NCBI GenBank assembly: GCA_003450125.1
Contig: DMFR01000415.1
Coordinates: 13,610 to 21,302, forward strand
DNA: 7,693 bases
Source: Prolixibacteraceae bacterium
GTDB taxonomy: Bacteria > Bacteroidota > Bacteroidia > Bacteroidales > Prolixibacteraceae
Direction: 5' to 3'
Position numbers and translations under genes: made by a program. Shown here piece after piece: positions 1 to 7,635 of this stretch (positions are counted from its first letter, which is position 1; the number at the start of each line of letters is the position of its first letter). Under the pieces are notes generated by a model. The model saw only the letters and a list, made by a program, of their open reading frames with translations. It had not been told where the DNA came from and did not search any database.

Positions 1-465
1 CCCAAACCCTTTAACCTGAAGGTACTTCAACTGAAAATTGTCAATTTGATTGAATCGCGCCGCAAATTGCGCCTGCTTTTTAGTCGTGAAGGCAATCCAA
101 GTCCGGAGGAATTAACAAATAACGCAGTAGATGAACAGTTCCTTTCAAAGGCCTATTATATTATTGAAAAAAATCTGCAATCGGAGAATTTTACAGCAGA
201 TTTGTTTGCCCGTGAAATGGCTGTCAGCCAAAGTTTGCTTTTCAAAAAGTTGAAGGCACTGACCAATCATTCGATCACCGATTTTATCAACCTCTATAAA
301 TTGAAAAAGGCCGCTTCAATGATTGGTTCGGATTCGAAAGTCAACATGACTGAAATTGCTTTTCAGGTTGGCTTTAATGATCCTAAGTATTTCAGTCGCA
401 TTTTTAGAAAAGTTTATGGGGTTTCGCCAAGCGATTATTTGAAGAATATGCACCATCAAGGTTGA
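1..465 (+). CDS. Hybrid two-component system regulator, C-terminal part (receiver end plus AraC-type HTH)
   Basis: This is the end of a one-protein sensor/regulator that, in the HTCS family, senses a periplasmic oligosaccharide and activates the neighbouring PUL. The frame is open from the first base, so the gene is 5'-partial; an in-frame TTG at 46 is internal and not a real start. The 154 visible residues begin with K-P-F (residues 2-4), the conserved Lys-Pro near the end of receiver domains. The helix and linker that follow include ESRRKLR (residues 18-24), typical of HTCS proteins. An AraC-family DNA-binding domain follows, with one helix-turn-helix at about 64-88 and a second at about 114-146; the second holds the signature IAFQVGFNDPKYFSRIFRK and ends in GVSPSDY. 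The sensor, kinase and phospho-acceptor parts lie outside the window. Position upstream of, and co-oriented with, the SusC/SusD genes suggests it controls them, which is inference. Family assignment is secure. Confidence 0.93.
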   Translation, partial: PKPFNLKVLQLKIVNLIESRRKLRLLFSREGNPSPEELTNNAVDEQFLSKAYYIIEKNLQSENFTADLFAREMAVSQSLLFKKLKALTNHSITDFINLYKLKKAASMIGSDSKVNMTEIAFQVGFNDPKYFSRIFRKVYGVSPSDYLKNMHHQG

Positions 466-577
466 ATGCAAGCGAAGGATGTAAGCGCTAAAGACCACGC
501 CAATTGACTGGTATTGCTCGCTTATTACGATTTATCTCAATTTGTCCACCTGAATTATTTCTTAATCCACCTTTTTT

Positions 578-589
578 GGGGTTCGCCCC
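578..589 (+). other. Short G/C hairpin with UUCG loop in the intergenic region
   Basis: Four G (578-581), TTCG (582-585) and four C (586-589) form a perfect 4-bp stem closed on a tetraloop. It stands out in an A/T-rich gap, directly after a run of six T and just upstream of the candidate -7 element. The T run lies on the 5' side, so it does not look like an intrinsic terminator for the regulator gene on this strand. It could be a weak structure, part of an operator, or chance. Confidence 0.4.
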
Positions 590-591
590 TC

Positions 592-599
592 TAATTTTG
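592..599 (+). promoter_or_regulatory. Candidate Bacteroidota -7 promoter element
   Basis: TAATTTTG matches the Bacteroides -7 consensus TAnnTTTG at every fixed position. It lies 33 nt before the ATG at 633, which would give a 5' leader of roughly 25-30 nt. A convincing -33 TTTG at the usual spacing of about 19-21 nt is missing. The nearest TTTG (575-578) is only 13 nt away, so the call rests on the -7 box and position. If real, it drives the susC remnant and perhaps the whole downstream gene set, because no better promoter is visible between 846 and 879. Confidence 0.42.
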
Positions 600-632
600 G
601 TTCCGTAATTATTCTAACAAAATCTAAAACAT

Positions 633-845
633 ATGAAAAAATTGCTTCATCTTCTATGGGTATGTATATTTCTGGTAATTATTGCAGGAATGTCATTTGC
701 CCATCAAGTTACAATTCATGGAAAGGTAGTTGACGTTTCCGGTGGCTCTCTTCCCGGAGTTTCAGTTTCTGTAAAAGGAACCACTAGTGGAACTATTACC
801 AGTACGACTGGAACCTATACATTATCAAATCAGAGTGTTGGTTAA
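633..845 (+). pseudogene. Truncated susC-like gene (N-terminal remnant)
   Basis: The 70-residue product starts with a signal peptide (K2-K3, hydrophobic core about 5-20, likely cleavage after SFA, residues 21-23). It continues with the first half of a carboxypeptidase-D regulatory-like domain: VTIHGKVVDVSGGSLPGVSV (residues 26-45), then VKGTTSGTITSTTGTYTLSN (47-66). The same motif order occurs at residues 38-75 of the intact SusC in this window (VKGKIVDENG, VPGA, KGTSNGI, GNFSLS). In a real SusC this domain would run on to an F-I/V-G-Y/M segment, the TonB box, a plug and a barrel of roughly 900 residues. Here the frame stops after NQSVG, and I see no further SusC homology before the next gene at 880. 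I read it as a decayed or recombined 5' stump rather than a functional small protein. A secreted single-domain peptide is possible but unlikely, since the domain itself is incomplete. Confidence 0.8.
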
Positions 846-879
846 AAGACTAACGACCCGGATATAATTATAAAAAAGA

Positions 880-2610
880 ATGAACTCAATTAAATTTAAA
901 TTTATGAAAATAACTAAACTGATGAGGAGCGCTTTGTACGTAGCTGTGTTGGCAGCATTTGGCTTAGTTGGGTGCGAGAAGTTGGATATTTATTCAATTA
1001 ATGCGCCCTCTGACCTGCAGAACAGGATCGACTCAATTGCAGGGGCGAAACCAAATACAGGTGATACTACTAACCTCACCATCGCTACAGCGATAGTCGG
1101 AGCTGAAGATAACAGTGCCGCTTGGTGGACTGCATTCTCTGATTACTTCACTATTCCTACAAACAAGCTATTGCATATGGAGTTTATTAACCACTCTTCC
1201 GGCATTGGCAACTGGAACAACTGGAATCTTGCCGTCACCAATCTAGCAGATCGTGCTGCCGCCGACTATAAAGAATACTTTGTTCTCCGCTCTGATGCTT
1301 ACGGCTGGGGTGGCAAAATGGTAAATGATGGTTATGCTTTCGATATCAACATGATCACCCAAAACTATCCAGATACCGATGGAGATGGCGATATTTGGAA
1401 CGACTTCCGCACTACCATGCAAGGTGCTCGTGTTTCTATCGACATTGACCACTCTGCTACCGGCAATGTATATGTAACAGCCACTGCCGTTGGAACAAAT
1501 GGTACAAAGCTCGTCGAAACATATCAACAACCGGTTTCTGCCACTGCTGATATCGTGGCTTTCTTAGTTTGCGATGGCAGCCATTTCGAGATGAAAAAAG
1601 CATACCTTATACCTTCTAAAGTCACTGTTATAAAGGACGTTAATCCGGTTTCAATCGCTATTGTAGGAGCTCCTTCTTTTGTAGAATTAGGCAACGAAAA
1701 CTTCTGGGTTAATGCAAAAGCTACTGTTACTTACGCTGATGGATCTTCCGCGCAAGTTGATTCTACAGATATATCATTCACCGTTATTCCTGATATGACT
1801 ACACTCGGAGTCAAGACAGTTATTGTAGCTTATAACAAAACTAAGCAAGGCACATTCTGCAAAGCGGTATCAACTTACTACACAATAGAAGTAACTAACC
1901 CTGTTGTAAGCCTGAAGGTTACTACTTTGCCAGACATTACCAAATACTATTTCTACAGCAGCGACCCTATCTTGTTCAACACTGCAGGTATTGTCGTAAC
2001 AGCTACATATTCCGACGGTACAACAGGTATCTTACCAAACGAAACTCTTCAGTTTGGCAAGATTCCAGCTGCCTCAGGTTCTCAGTCAGCTGTCATTTCT
2101 TATGTTGGTGCAACAAAAACCGTAACTACAAATTGCCCACTAACTCTTGTAAAGGGTGTAAGTCAAGTAGGTGCTAATAACTTCTCTAGCGGTTGGTGGA
2201 CGGTATTTTCTGATGACTATAAAGTCGCATCAGGTTCGAGTAAGACATTTACAATGTACTGCTACTCCGACAATCTTGCAAACTGGCACAGCCCCTGTAC
2301 AATTCTTCGCAAAGCTGACAAGACTGAAAACGGTGTAGTTCGCATGGACGGCTTCGGATGGGGCACCGGCTATGGCACAGCCACCCTCACATCTGACTGG
2401 AATTGGGATATATTCCAATCAAGCATAAGTGGCTCTAAGGTTGTTATCACAGTTACAAACAATGGTAACAATACTGCTGATATACTTTACAATGTTACGT
2501 ATGCCAACGGCGAAACGCATTTCCAAAAGTATGCGGGTGTAGTGGTAGACAGTTCTGATTTGAATTGCGCACTCGTAACAGAGGAGTCTTATCTCGTAAT
2601 TGTTGAATAA
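880..2610 (+). CDS. Putative surface glycan-binding lipoprotein with duplicated module and two Ig-like domains
   Basis: This 576-residue protein has no catalytic domain that I recognise. A lipoprotein signal ends in the lipobox LVGC, with lipidated Cys32. The ATG at 904 (Met9) would give a more usual signal of 23 residues before the Cys, so either start is possible. The acidic and charged EKLD after the Cys fits export to the outer surface. Module A (about 71-245) has paired Trp 82-83, AFSDYFTI, GNWNNW (110-115) and EYFVLRSDAYGWG (132-144). Two Ig-like domains of the bacterial group-3 type follow (about 256-338 and 341-424), each with a T-Y-x-D-G-(S/T)-(S/T) turn. Module B (about 427-576) repeats A: VGANNFSSGWWTVFSDDY, ANWH, then VRMDGFGWG. 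The Trp-rich modules suggest carbohydrate binding on a beta-sandwich, which is inference. The gene lies 26 nt before susC and is probably cotranscribed with it. Surface glycan-binding lipoproteins more often follow susD, so the order is less usual. Confidence 0.75.
   Translation: MNSIKFKFMKITKLMRSALYVAVLAAFGLVGCEKLDIYSINAPSDLQNRIDSIAGAKPNTGDTTNLTIATAIVGAEDNSAAWWTAFSDYFTIPTNKLLHMEFINHSSGIGNWNNWNLAVTNLADRAAADYKEYFVLRSDAYGWGGKMVNDGYAFDINMITQNYPDTDGDGDIWNDFRTTMQGARVSIDIDHSATGNVYVTATAVGTNGTKLVETYQQPVSATADIVAFLVCDGSHFEMKKAYLIPSKVTVIKDVNPVSIAIVGAPSFVELGNENFWVNAKATVTYADGSSAQVDSTDISFTVIPDMTTLGVKTVIVAYNKTKQGTFCKAVSTYYTIEVTNPVVSLKVTTLPDITKYYFYSSDPILFNTAGIVVTATYSDGTTGILPNETLQFGKIPAASGSQSAVISYVGATKTVTTNCPLTLVKGVSQVGANNFSSGWWTVFSDDYKVASGSSKTFTMYCYSDNLANWHSPCTILRKADKTENGVVRMDGFGWGTGYGTATLTSDWNWDIFQSSISGSKVVITVTNNGNNTADILYNVTYANGETHFQKYAGVVVDSSDLNCALVTEESYLVIVE
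1090..1614 (+). repeat. Module A of the internal protein duplication
   Basis: This is the first copy of the duplicated Trp-rich module (residues about 71-245 of the lipoprotein). It shares with module B the block V-G-A-x-(D/N)-x-S-(A/G)-x-W-W-T-x-F-S-D, a later N-W core, R-x-D-(A/G)-(Y/F)-G-W-G and a closing A-Y/S-Y-L-(I/V)-I-like strand. It is longer than B because of added segments, including an acidic loop DTDGDGD at residues 165-171. The boundaries are my estimate from the visible matches. Confidence 0.7.
2158..2607 (+). repeat. Module B of the internal protein duplication
   Basis: This is the second copy of the Trp-rich module (residues about 427-576). It keeps the W-W-T-x-F-S-D block (439-445), an A-N-W-H core (467-470), G-F-G-W-G (491-495), the D-W-N-W-D-I-F strand (506-512, against D-I-W-N-D-F in A) and a C-terminal S-Y-L-V-I strand. 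It lacks the acidic insert of A. At the DNA level the copies are clearly diverged, so the duplication is old. Confidence 0.7.
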
Positions 2611-2636
2611 TCACTAAGATAAAAAATATTTATACT

Positions 2637-5600
2637 ATGAAATATTCATATTTAATCCTGTTGGGATTGCTGGCGCTCGCACCCGCAACATACGCAAAAG
2701 GCAACGGCAAAGTCGACCAGACGTCAATGACTCAAACAGGCAACATAACTGTAAAAGGTAAAATCGTTGACGAAAACGGAGAATCGGTTCCAGGCGCAAC
2801 CATAAAACAAAAAGGCACATCCAATGGTATCATTACCAACGTTGATGGTAACTTCTCTCTTTCTGTTCCTTCAGATGCTACGCTGATAGTATCTTTTATA
2901 GGATACAAAAGTATTGAAGTAACCGTTGGAGGAAAAACTGAACTTGGAAACATCACATTGATTTCGGTTACAAAAGAGCTCGACCAAGTAGTAGTAGTAG
3001 GTTACGGTACACAACGCAAGGTTGACCTCACAGGGTCAGTTGCCATTGTCAACACCGAAGAGATGAAGAAAGTATCAAAATCAAATATCTCAACAATGCT
3101 CGAAGGAAAAGTAGCCGGTGTTCAAATTACATCCGACGGACAACCGGGAGCCGACCCTACAGTACGTATTCGTGGTATCGGTTCGTTCGGTAGCACCGCA
3201 CCACTCTACGTTGTCGATGGAGTACCAATGGGAACAACAATACGTGACTTCTCGCCAAACGATATCGAAACCCTTCAGGTACTTAAGGATGCTTCTGCTG
3301 CCGCAATCTATGGTTCGCGTGCTGCAAACGGTGTGGTTATCATCACTACAAAGCAAGGTAAAAAGAACCAAGCCATGAAGATAGACTACAGCGGCTACTT
3401 TGGTGTCGACCAAGTGCAGAAAGGTGTGTACGATGTGATGGATTCTTACCAATATGGTAAATACGTCACTATGGCATACAATAACAGTGGTATGGATGTC
3501 CCTGCCGGATACGATCCTACAAACGTAAAATATATAGATCCAAGCAAAGTTAACACAAATTGGTTCGATGAGGCGTTCAAAACAGGTATTCGTCAGAATC
3601 ACAACATCAACATGTCAGGAGGTGGCGCTAACAATACTTACAACATAGGTCTCGATTACTATAGCCAGAAAGGAACAATGGTAGGTGCAGGTCCTAACTT
3701 CGACCGTTACACTGCCCGTGTCAACAATACTATGGATGTCAAGTTTATCAAATTCAAAACTAACATAGTGTATAGCCACAGCATTCAGGACAATATGGCT
3801 CTCAGTAACGCTAACGAATACGTCCAGGGTCTATATGGTGCACAATTTCCTGTAATGGCTTCGGCTCTACTTTTACCTCCAACCATCAAGGCTTACGATA
3901 AATCGACTTGGGTTCTTGACGACAAAATTTCCGCTGCATCAGAATACAGCTACGACTCCTACGGTTATGGTACATACTATGACGACATTCATGGAGACTT
4001 GCGTGTAACAAACGTTCTGCTCACCAATAGTTTACTGAAGAGGAATACAACTGTTGATCGCATTGTTTCTTCAGGTTCTGCAGATGTTGACCTCATAAAC
4101 ATGCTTGGCCTCAAGAGCAGCAATCACAAGCTAGATTACAACATTAACTTGTCTTACAGCAAGACCAATGCAAAGGACTTTACATTCGTGCCTGCATTCA
4201 TACAGAGTACAACAAACTACTTGTCAAAGAGCAATGAGAACCTGTCAGAGGGCTATCGTAGCTATAGCGATGCACTTGTAGAAAACACAATAACCTACGA
4301 TGGTAAATTGGGACGCCATCACATTAATACGGTAGTTGGTCAAACATTCGAGCGCGAACTCTCTCATACACTCACAGGTACAGGTGTTAACTTGCCTGAA
4401 CCATACTATCTGCAAGTAAACAACGCAACGGAGACATCAGCTTCAAGCTTTGAAACCGAACACGTATTGGCATCCTATATCGGTCGTATCAACTACGATT
4501 TCGATGAGAAATACCTTATTTCGGCAACAGCACGTCGTGATGGTTCAAGCCGCCTTTCTGGTGACCATTCGGATTGGTTTCCATCGGTATCAGGAGGTTG
4601 GCGTATCGAACGTGAAAACTTCTTCCCTGTAGCCAAATCGACTATCAACCTACTCAAGATTCGCGGTAGCTATGGTGTACTTGGTAATGAGAACATAGGC
4701 GATTACCAATACATGGATGTTATGTCGAGAGGTAACTACACCTATAGCTTTGGAAATAATAAGGTTACCGGCTCAGCAATATCAAACTATGTAAACACAG
4801 CCATCAGATGGGAAAAGAAGAAAACTGCTGACCTAGGTCTCGACCTCGGTATGTTCGACAATCGGTTGGAATTTACTTTCGACGGGTATAAGTCTACATC
4901 AGAAGACCTTCTTTATAGTGTAGCAGTACCGTCCAATGCAGGTGCTACCAACGGAACAGTAACGATGAACGCAGCAACAATGGTAAACTCAGGTCTTGAG
5001 TTCATGCTTGCATATCACAATCATCAACACGCTTTTAAGTATGACATTTCTACAAACTTATCTACCCTCAAAAACGAGGTAACAAAGTTGGGCGTTTCAA
5101 ACGAACCTCGTACAGATGGCTACAGCCGCACAGAGGTAGGTCGTGAAGTTGGTTCATTCTATGGTTACGTTTCTGAAGGTATCTTCCAGAAGCAAGCAGA
5201 TATAGATAACCGTGTCAACTCAAAAGGCCAACACATCAATCAGAACGGAGCACAACCGGGTGACGTTATATACGCCGACCTCAACAACGACGGCGAAATT
5301 ACCGCCGAAGATCAAAAATTCTTGGGTAGCGGTATGCCAAAGATTAATTACGGCTTGAATGCTCGTGTTGAATGGAAAGGTTTTGACTTGAGCATATCGA
5401 CATTTGGAGCTGCGAATTTCAAAGCTGTAGACTTTGTTGACGTCACATTGCACAGCTCATACGGTGCACTCAACAAGAGCGTTGATCTATTGAATGCTTG
5501 GACACCGGAGAACACAAACACCGGTGTGCCTCGTGTCGCCTACAAATCGACAGGTTCAATCACCAACGATATGTTCAGCCAACGTTTCATTCAAAATGCA

Positions 5601-5831
5601 TCCTATCTGAAAATTGCCAATATCGAATTGGGCTATAACTTCCCAGACAAATGGTTTACTGGCTATTTTAACGGCGTTCGTATATACGCATCGGCTCAAA
5701 ATGTGACCACATTTTCTAAATACAAAGGTTACAACGTAGACTTCTCCGGAGGTACATTCACTCCAGGTTTCAACTATGCTTCGTATCCAACACCACAAAC
5801 TATCATGTTTGGAGCTAACTTCTCGTTCTAA
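2637..5831 (+). CDS. susC: SusC-type TonB-dependent outer-membrane transporter
   Basis: This outer-membrane transporter imports oligosaccharides, or other nutrients held by its SusD partner, using energy from TonB-ExbBD. The 1064-residue length is normal for the family. It has a signal peptide with likely cleavage after Ala20 (ATYA), then a carboxypeptidase-D regulatory-like domain (about 37-108, with GKIVDENGESVPGA and FIGY). The TonB box LDQVVVVGYG (115-124) is followed by a plug (about 125-240) with the family signatures VRIRGIGSFG, PLYVVDGVPMG and LKDASAAAIYGSRAANGVVI. The beta-barrel fills the rest and ends in a terminal Phe (IMFGANFSF), as outer-membrane barrels do. A dockerin- or EF-hand-like loop, DLNNDGEITAED, sits at 881-892. 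There is no N-terminal STN domain, so it is not the type that signals through an anti-sigma factor. The gene lies 26 nt after the lipoprotein gene and 29 nt before susD. The symbol denotes the family; the substrate is unknown. Confidence 0.96.
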   Translation: MKYSYLILLGLLALAPATYAKGNGKVDQTSMTQTGNITVKGKIVDENGESVPGATIKQKGTSNGIITNVDGNFSLSVPSDATLIVSFIGYKSIEVTVGGKTELGNITLISVTKELDQVVVVGYGTQRKVDLTGSVAIVNTEEMKKVSKSNISTMLEGKVAGVQITSDGQPGADPTVRIRGIGSFGSTAPLYVVDGVPMGTTIRDFSPNDIETLQVLKDASAAAIYGSRAANGVVIITTKQGKKNQAMKIDYSGYFGVDQVQKGVYDVMDSYQYGKYVTMAYNNSGMDVPAGYDPTNVKYIDPSKVNTNWFDEAFKTGIRQNHNINMSGGGANNTYNIGLDYYSQKGTMVGAGPNFDRYTARVNNTMDVKFIKFKTNIVYSHSIQDNMALSNANEYVQGLYGAQFPVMASALLLPPTIKAYDKSTWVLDDKISAASEYSYDSYGYGTYYDDIHGDLRVTNVLLTNSLLKRNTTVDRIVSSGSADVDLINMLGLKSSNHKLDYNINLSYSKTNAKDFTFVPAFIQSTTNYLSKSNENLSEGYRSYSDALVENTITYDGKLGRHHINTVVGQTFERELSHTLTGTGVNLPEPYYLQVNNATETSASSFETEHVLASYIGRINYDFDEKYLISATARRDGSSRLSGDHSDWFPSVSGGWRIERENFFPVAKSTINLLKIRGSYGVLGNENIGDYQYMDVMSRGNYTYSFGNNKVTGSAISNYVNTAIRWEKKKTADLGLDLGMFDNRLEFTFDGYKSTSEDLLYSVAVPSNAGATNGTVTMNAATMVNSGLEFMLAYHNHQHAFKYDISTNLSTLKNEVTKLGVSNEPRTDGYSRTEVGREVGSFYGYVSEGIFQKQADIDNRVNSKGQHINQNGAQPGDVIYADLNNDGEITAEDQKFLGSGMPKINYGLNARVEWKGFDLSISTFGAANFKAVDFVDVTLHSSYGALNKSVDLLNAWTPENTNTGVPRVAYKSTGSITNDMFSQRFIQNASYLKIANIELGYNFPDKWFTGYFNGVRIYASAQNVTTFSKYKGYNVDFSGGTFTPGFNYASYPTPQTIMFGANFSF

Positions 5832-5860
5832 AAATATAATCTAAAAAATAGGGTATCAAT

Positions 5861-7615
5861 ATGAAAAGTATAAATATAATTATAACAATGTTGGCGCTTA
5901 TTGGAGGCATGACAGCCTGCAATAAAGAACTCGATGTTAAGAACCCGAACAATCAGACAACCTTCGATTTTGGCAATTCAGAGTCAGATCTTCAGGAGGC
6001 TGTCATCGCTTGCTATAACCGTATACGCCTCGAAGGTACATTTGCCCGGGTTGGCTACACTTTGGATGCTGTACGTGGCGACGAAGTTTGGAACTCATCT
6101 CAACAGTGGTATTTGGAGTACGACAACCTCAATTCTCCGGGTACAATCGGAATAGGTGACGAGTGGCCATGGCGCGATAACTACCATGTAGTAAACCGCA
6201 CAAACTTTGTACTGTCGAAAGTCGATGGTGTTAAAATGTCGGAAGCTTCTCATAATCAGATAGCCGGACAGGCTCTCTTCCTCAGATCTTTGGCATATTA
6301 TAATTTGGCTACATATTACCAGACTGTTCCATTGATTACAGACTATGCCTCTTATTCAGACATCAACACCATGTATGCAGCCAACAATACTCAAGACGAG
6401 GTGTTTGACCAAATAGAGACTGACCTTACAAAAGCTATGCAAATGTTGCCATCGCGCGATGAAGGTGGCGAATGGGCTAAAGGTCGTGCTACAAGCGGCT
6501 CTGCTGCCGGATATTTGGCTCGTGCATTGATGTTCCGTCATAAATATGCTGAGGCTAATATTGTTCTGAAAGATATCATCGCCGGCAAGTACGGACATTA
6601 TGAACTTACAGCCGACTATGGTGACAACTTCAGAGAAGGTTCGGCATACGAAAATAATAAAGAGAGCCTCTTCGAAGTTCAATTTATGGACTATGGCACA
6701 GGTGGCACCGACGAAGAGTGGACTCCAGTAAATATAAGCTCGCAAGCAACTCAGGGACAAGCTGTAGAAAGCAACTACGCTTCTCAGGAATTGGGTAGCT
6801 GGGGCGACCTGGCTGGTGCACCTTGGTTGTATAACCTATTCAGAAAAGAGAACAGTACAGATGGCCGTCTCGATCCTCGTTTATATTGGACATTGGTTAC
6901 ATATCAAAGTGAATATAGCAGCTATACGGGCCTGAAAACTGCCGCATATCCTAATGGAGATCCTCGTAGTAATACTATTTATCAAAAAGGCATAACTGCA
7001 ACTCCAGTATCGAACACTGCTCAAGGAGGTATATCAATAGCTAAGTTCACCAATGCAAGAAACAACATCTACAGTTCTATTAATAACGGATTGCATTGTG
7101 GAGTCAACCTACGCCTTATGCGTTATAGCGATGTTTTACTGCGGGCGGCAGAATGCGAAAATGAAATCAATGGCCCCACCCAAACAGCCATTGATTACAT
7201 GAACATCGTACGACGACGCGTTGCCCTTAAAGAATTGAAAGTTTCCGACTTCCCGTCCAAAGATGCCCTATTCGAACAAATAGCAAACGTTGAACGTCCC
7301 AAAGAATTCGGATGCGAAAACGGACGAGGCATCGACTTAATCCGTTGGGGATTCTTTTACGATGCAGATCGTCTGAATCAGTTAGTTGAACATGGTTATT
7401 ATAAGCGTGATGGCAAAGCCTCAACAGATGAGCTTACCGCTGAAACCGCTGACGATTCATCGTTCAAATACTACTTTAAGGGACATGAATATTTCCCTAT
7501 ATTCCAGGGAACTCTTAATGCCAATCCTAACCTTGTAGGTAACTCGGCAAACAAGAATGAAGATAATGGACCTGCTTTCACAGCTAAATGGACTGTTCAT
7601 CCTATTGTAAAGTAG
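5861..7615 (+). CDS. susD: SusD/RagB-type surface nutrient-binding lipoprotein
   Basis: This is the lid and binding partner of the adjacent SusC, lipid-anchored on the outer surface, where SusD proteins grip glycan and pass it to the transporter. The 584-residue product has a signal peptide with lipobox MTAC (Cys20), followed by NKELD, whose charged residues fit surface export. The N-terminal SusD-like region (about 21-240) shows GQALFLRSLAYYNLATYYQ (136-154) and the helical repeat RATSGSAAGYLARALMF (209-225). The C-terminal SusD_RagB region shows LRLMRYSDVLLRAAECENE (417-435), ERPKEFGCENGRGIDLIRWG (478-497) and the closing block FPIFQGTLNANPNLVGN (545-561), a family hallmark. About 23 residues extend past that block. 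Aromatic residues that might bind sugar, such as those near W77 and W83, cannot be assigned without a structure. The gene follows susC by 29 nt and is almost surely cotranscribed. The symbol is the family name. Confidence 0.95.
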   Translation: MKSINIIITMLALIGGMTACNKELDVKNPNNQTTFDFGNSESDLQEAVIACYNRIRLEGTFARVGYTLDAVRGDEVWNSSQQWYLEYDNLNSPGTIGIGDEWPWRDNYHVVNRTNFVLSKVDGVKMSEASHNQIAGQALFLRSLAYYNLATYYQTVPLITDYASYSDINTMYAANNTQDEVFDQIETDLTKAMQMLPSRDEGGEWAKGRATSGSAAGYLARALMFRHKYAEANIVLKDIIAGKYGHYELTADYGDNFREGSAYENNKESLFEVQFMDYGTGGTDEEWTPVNISSQATQGQAVESNYASQELGSWGDLAGAPWLYNLFRKENSTDGRLDPRLYWTLVTYQSEYSSYTGLKTAAYPNGDPRSNTIYQKGITATPVSNTAQGGISIAKFTNARNNIYSSINNGLHCGVNLRLMRYSDVLLRAAECENEINGPTQTAIDYMNIVRRRVALKELKVSDFPSKDALFEQIANVERPKEFGCENGRGIDLIRWGFFYDADRLNQLVEHGYYKRDGKASTDELTAETADDSSFKYYFKGHEYFPIFQGTLNANPNLVGNSANKNEDNGPAFTAKWTVHPIVK

Positions 7616-7635
7616 GAATCATTCTCTAAAATGAC

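Noticed and set aside
46..48. TTG at 46 as the start of a small stand-alone AraC protein
   Set aside because: The frame is open upstream to the first base and encodes the K-P-F receiver end typical of HTCS regulators, so the TTG is an internal Leu codon.
316..498. 60-residue minus-strand frame overlapping the end of the regulator
   Set aside because: It is antisense to the conserved second helix-turn-helix and has no supporting features.
482..524. Inverted repeat TAAGCG / CGCTTA after the regulator stop, as a terminator
   Set aside because: Only 6 bp with a 31-nt loop and no T run after it, which is within chance expectation.
3118..3378. 86-residue + strand frame overlapping susC
   Set aside because: It is out of frame with the conserved plug motifs of SusC and has no family resemblance.
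3090..3602. 170-residue open frame on the minus strand inside susC
   Set aside because: It lies wholly within the well-supported SusC plug and early barrel, is Cys/His-rich in an unstructured way and shows no domain, so it is a shadow of the real gene.
6356..6760. 134-residue open frame on the minus strand inside susD
   Set aside because: It is fully covered by the conserved SusD coding frame and shows no recognisable motif or start region.
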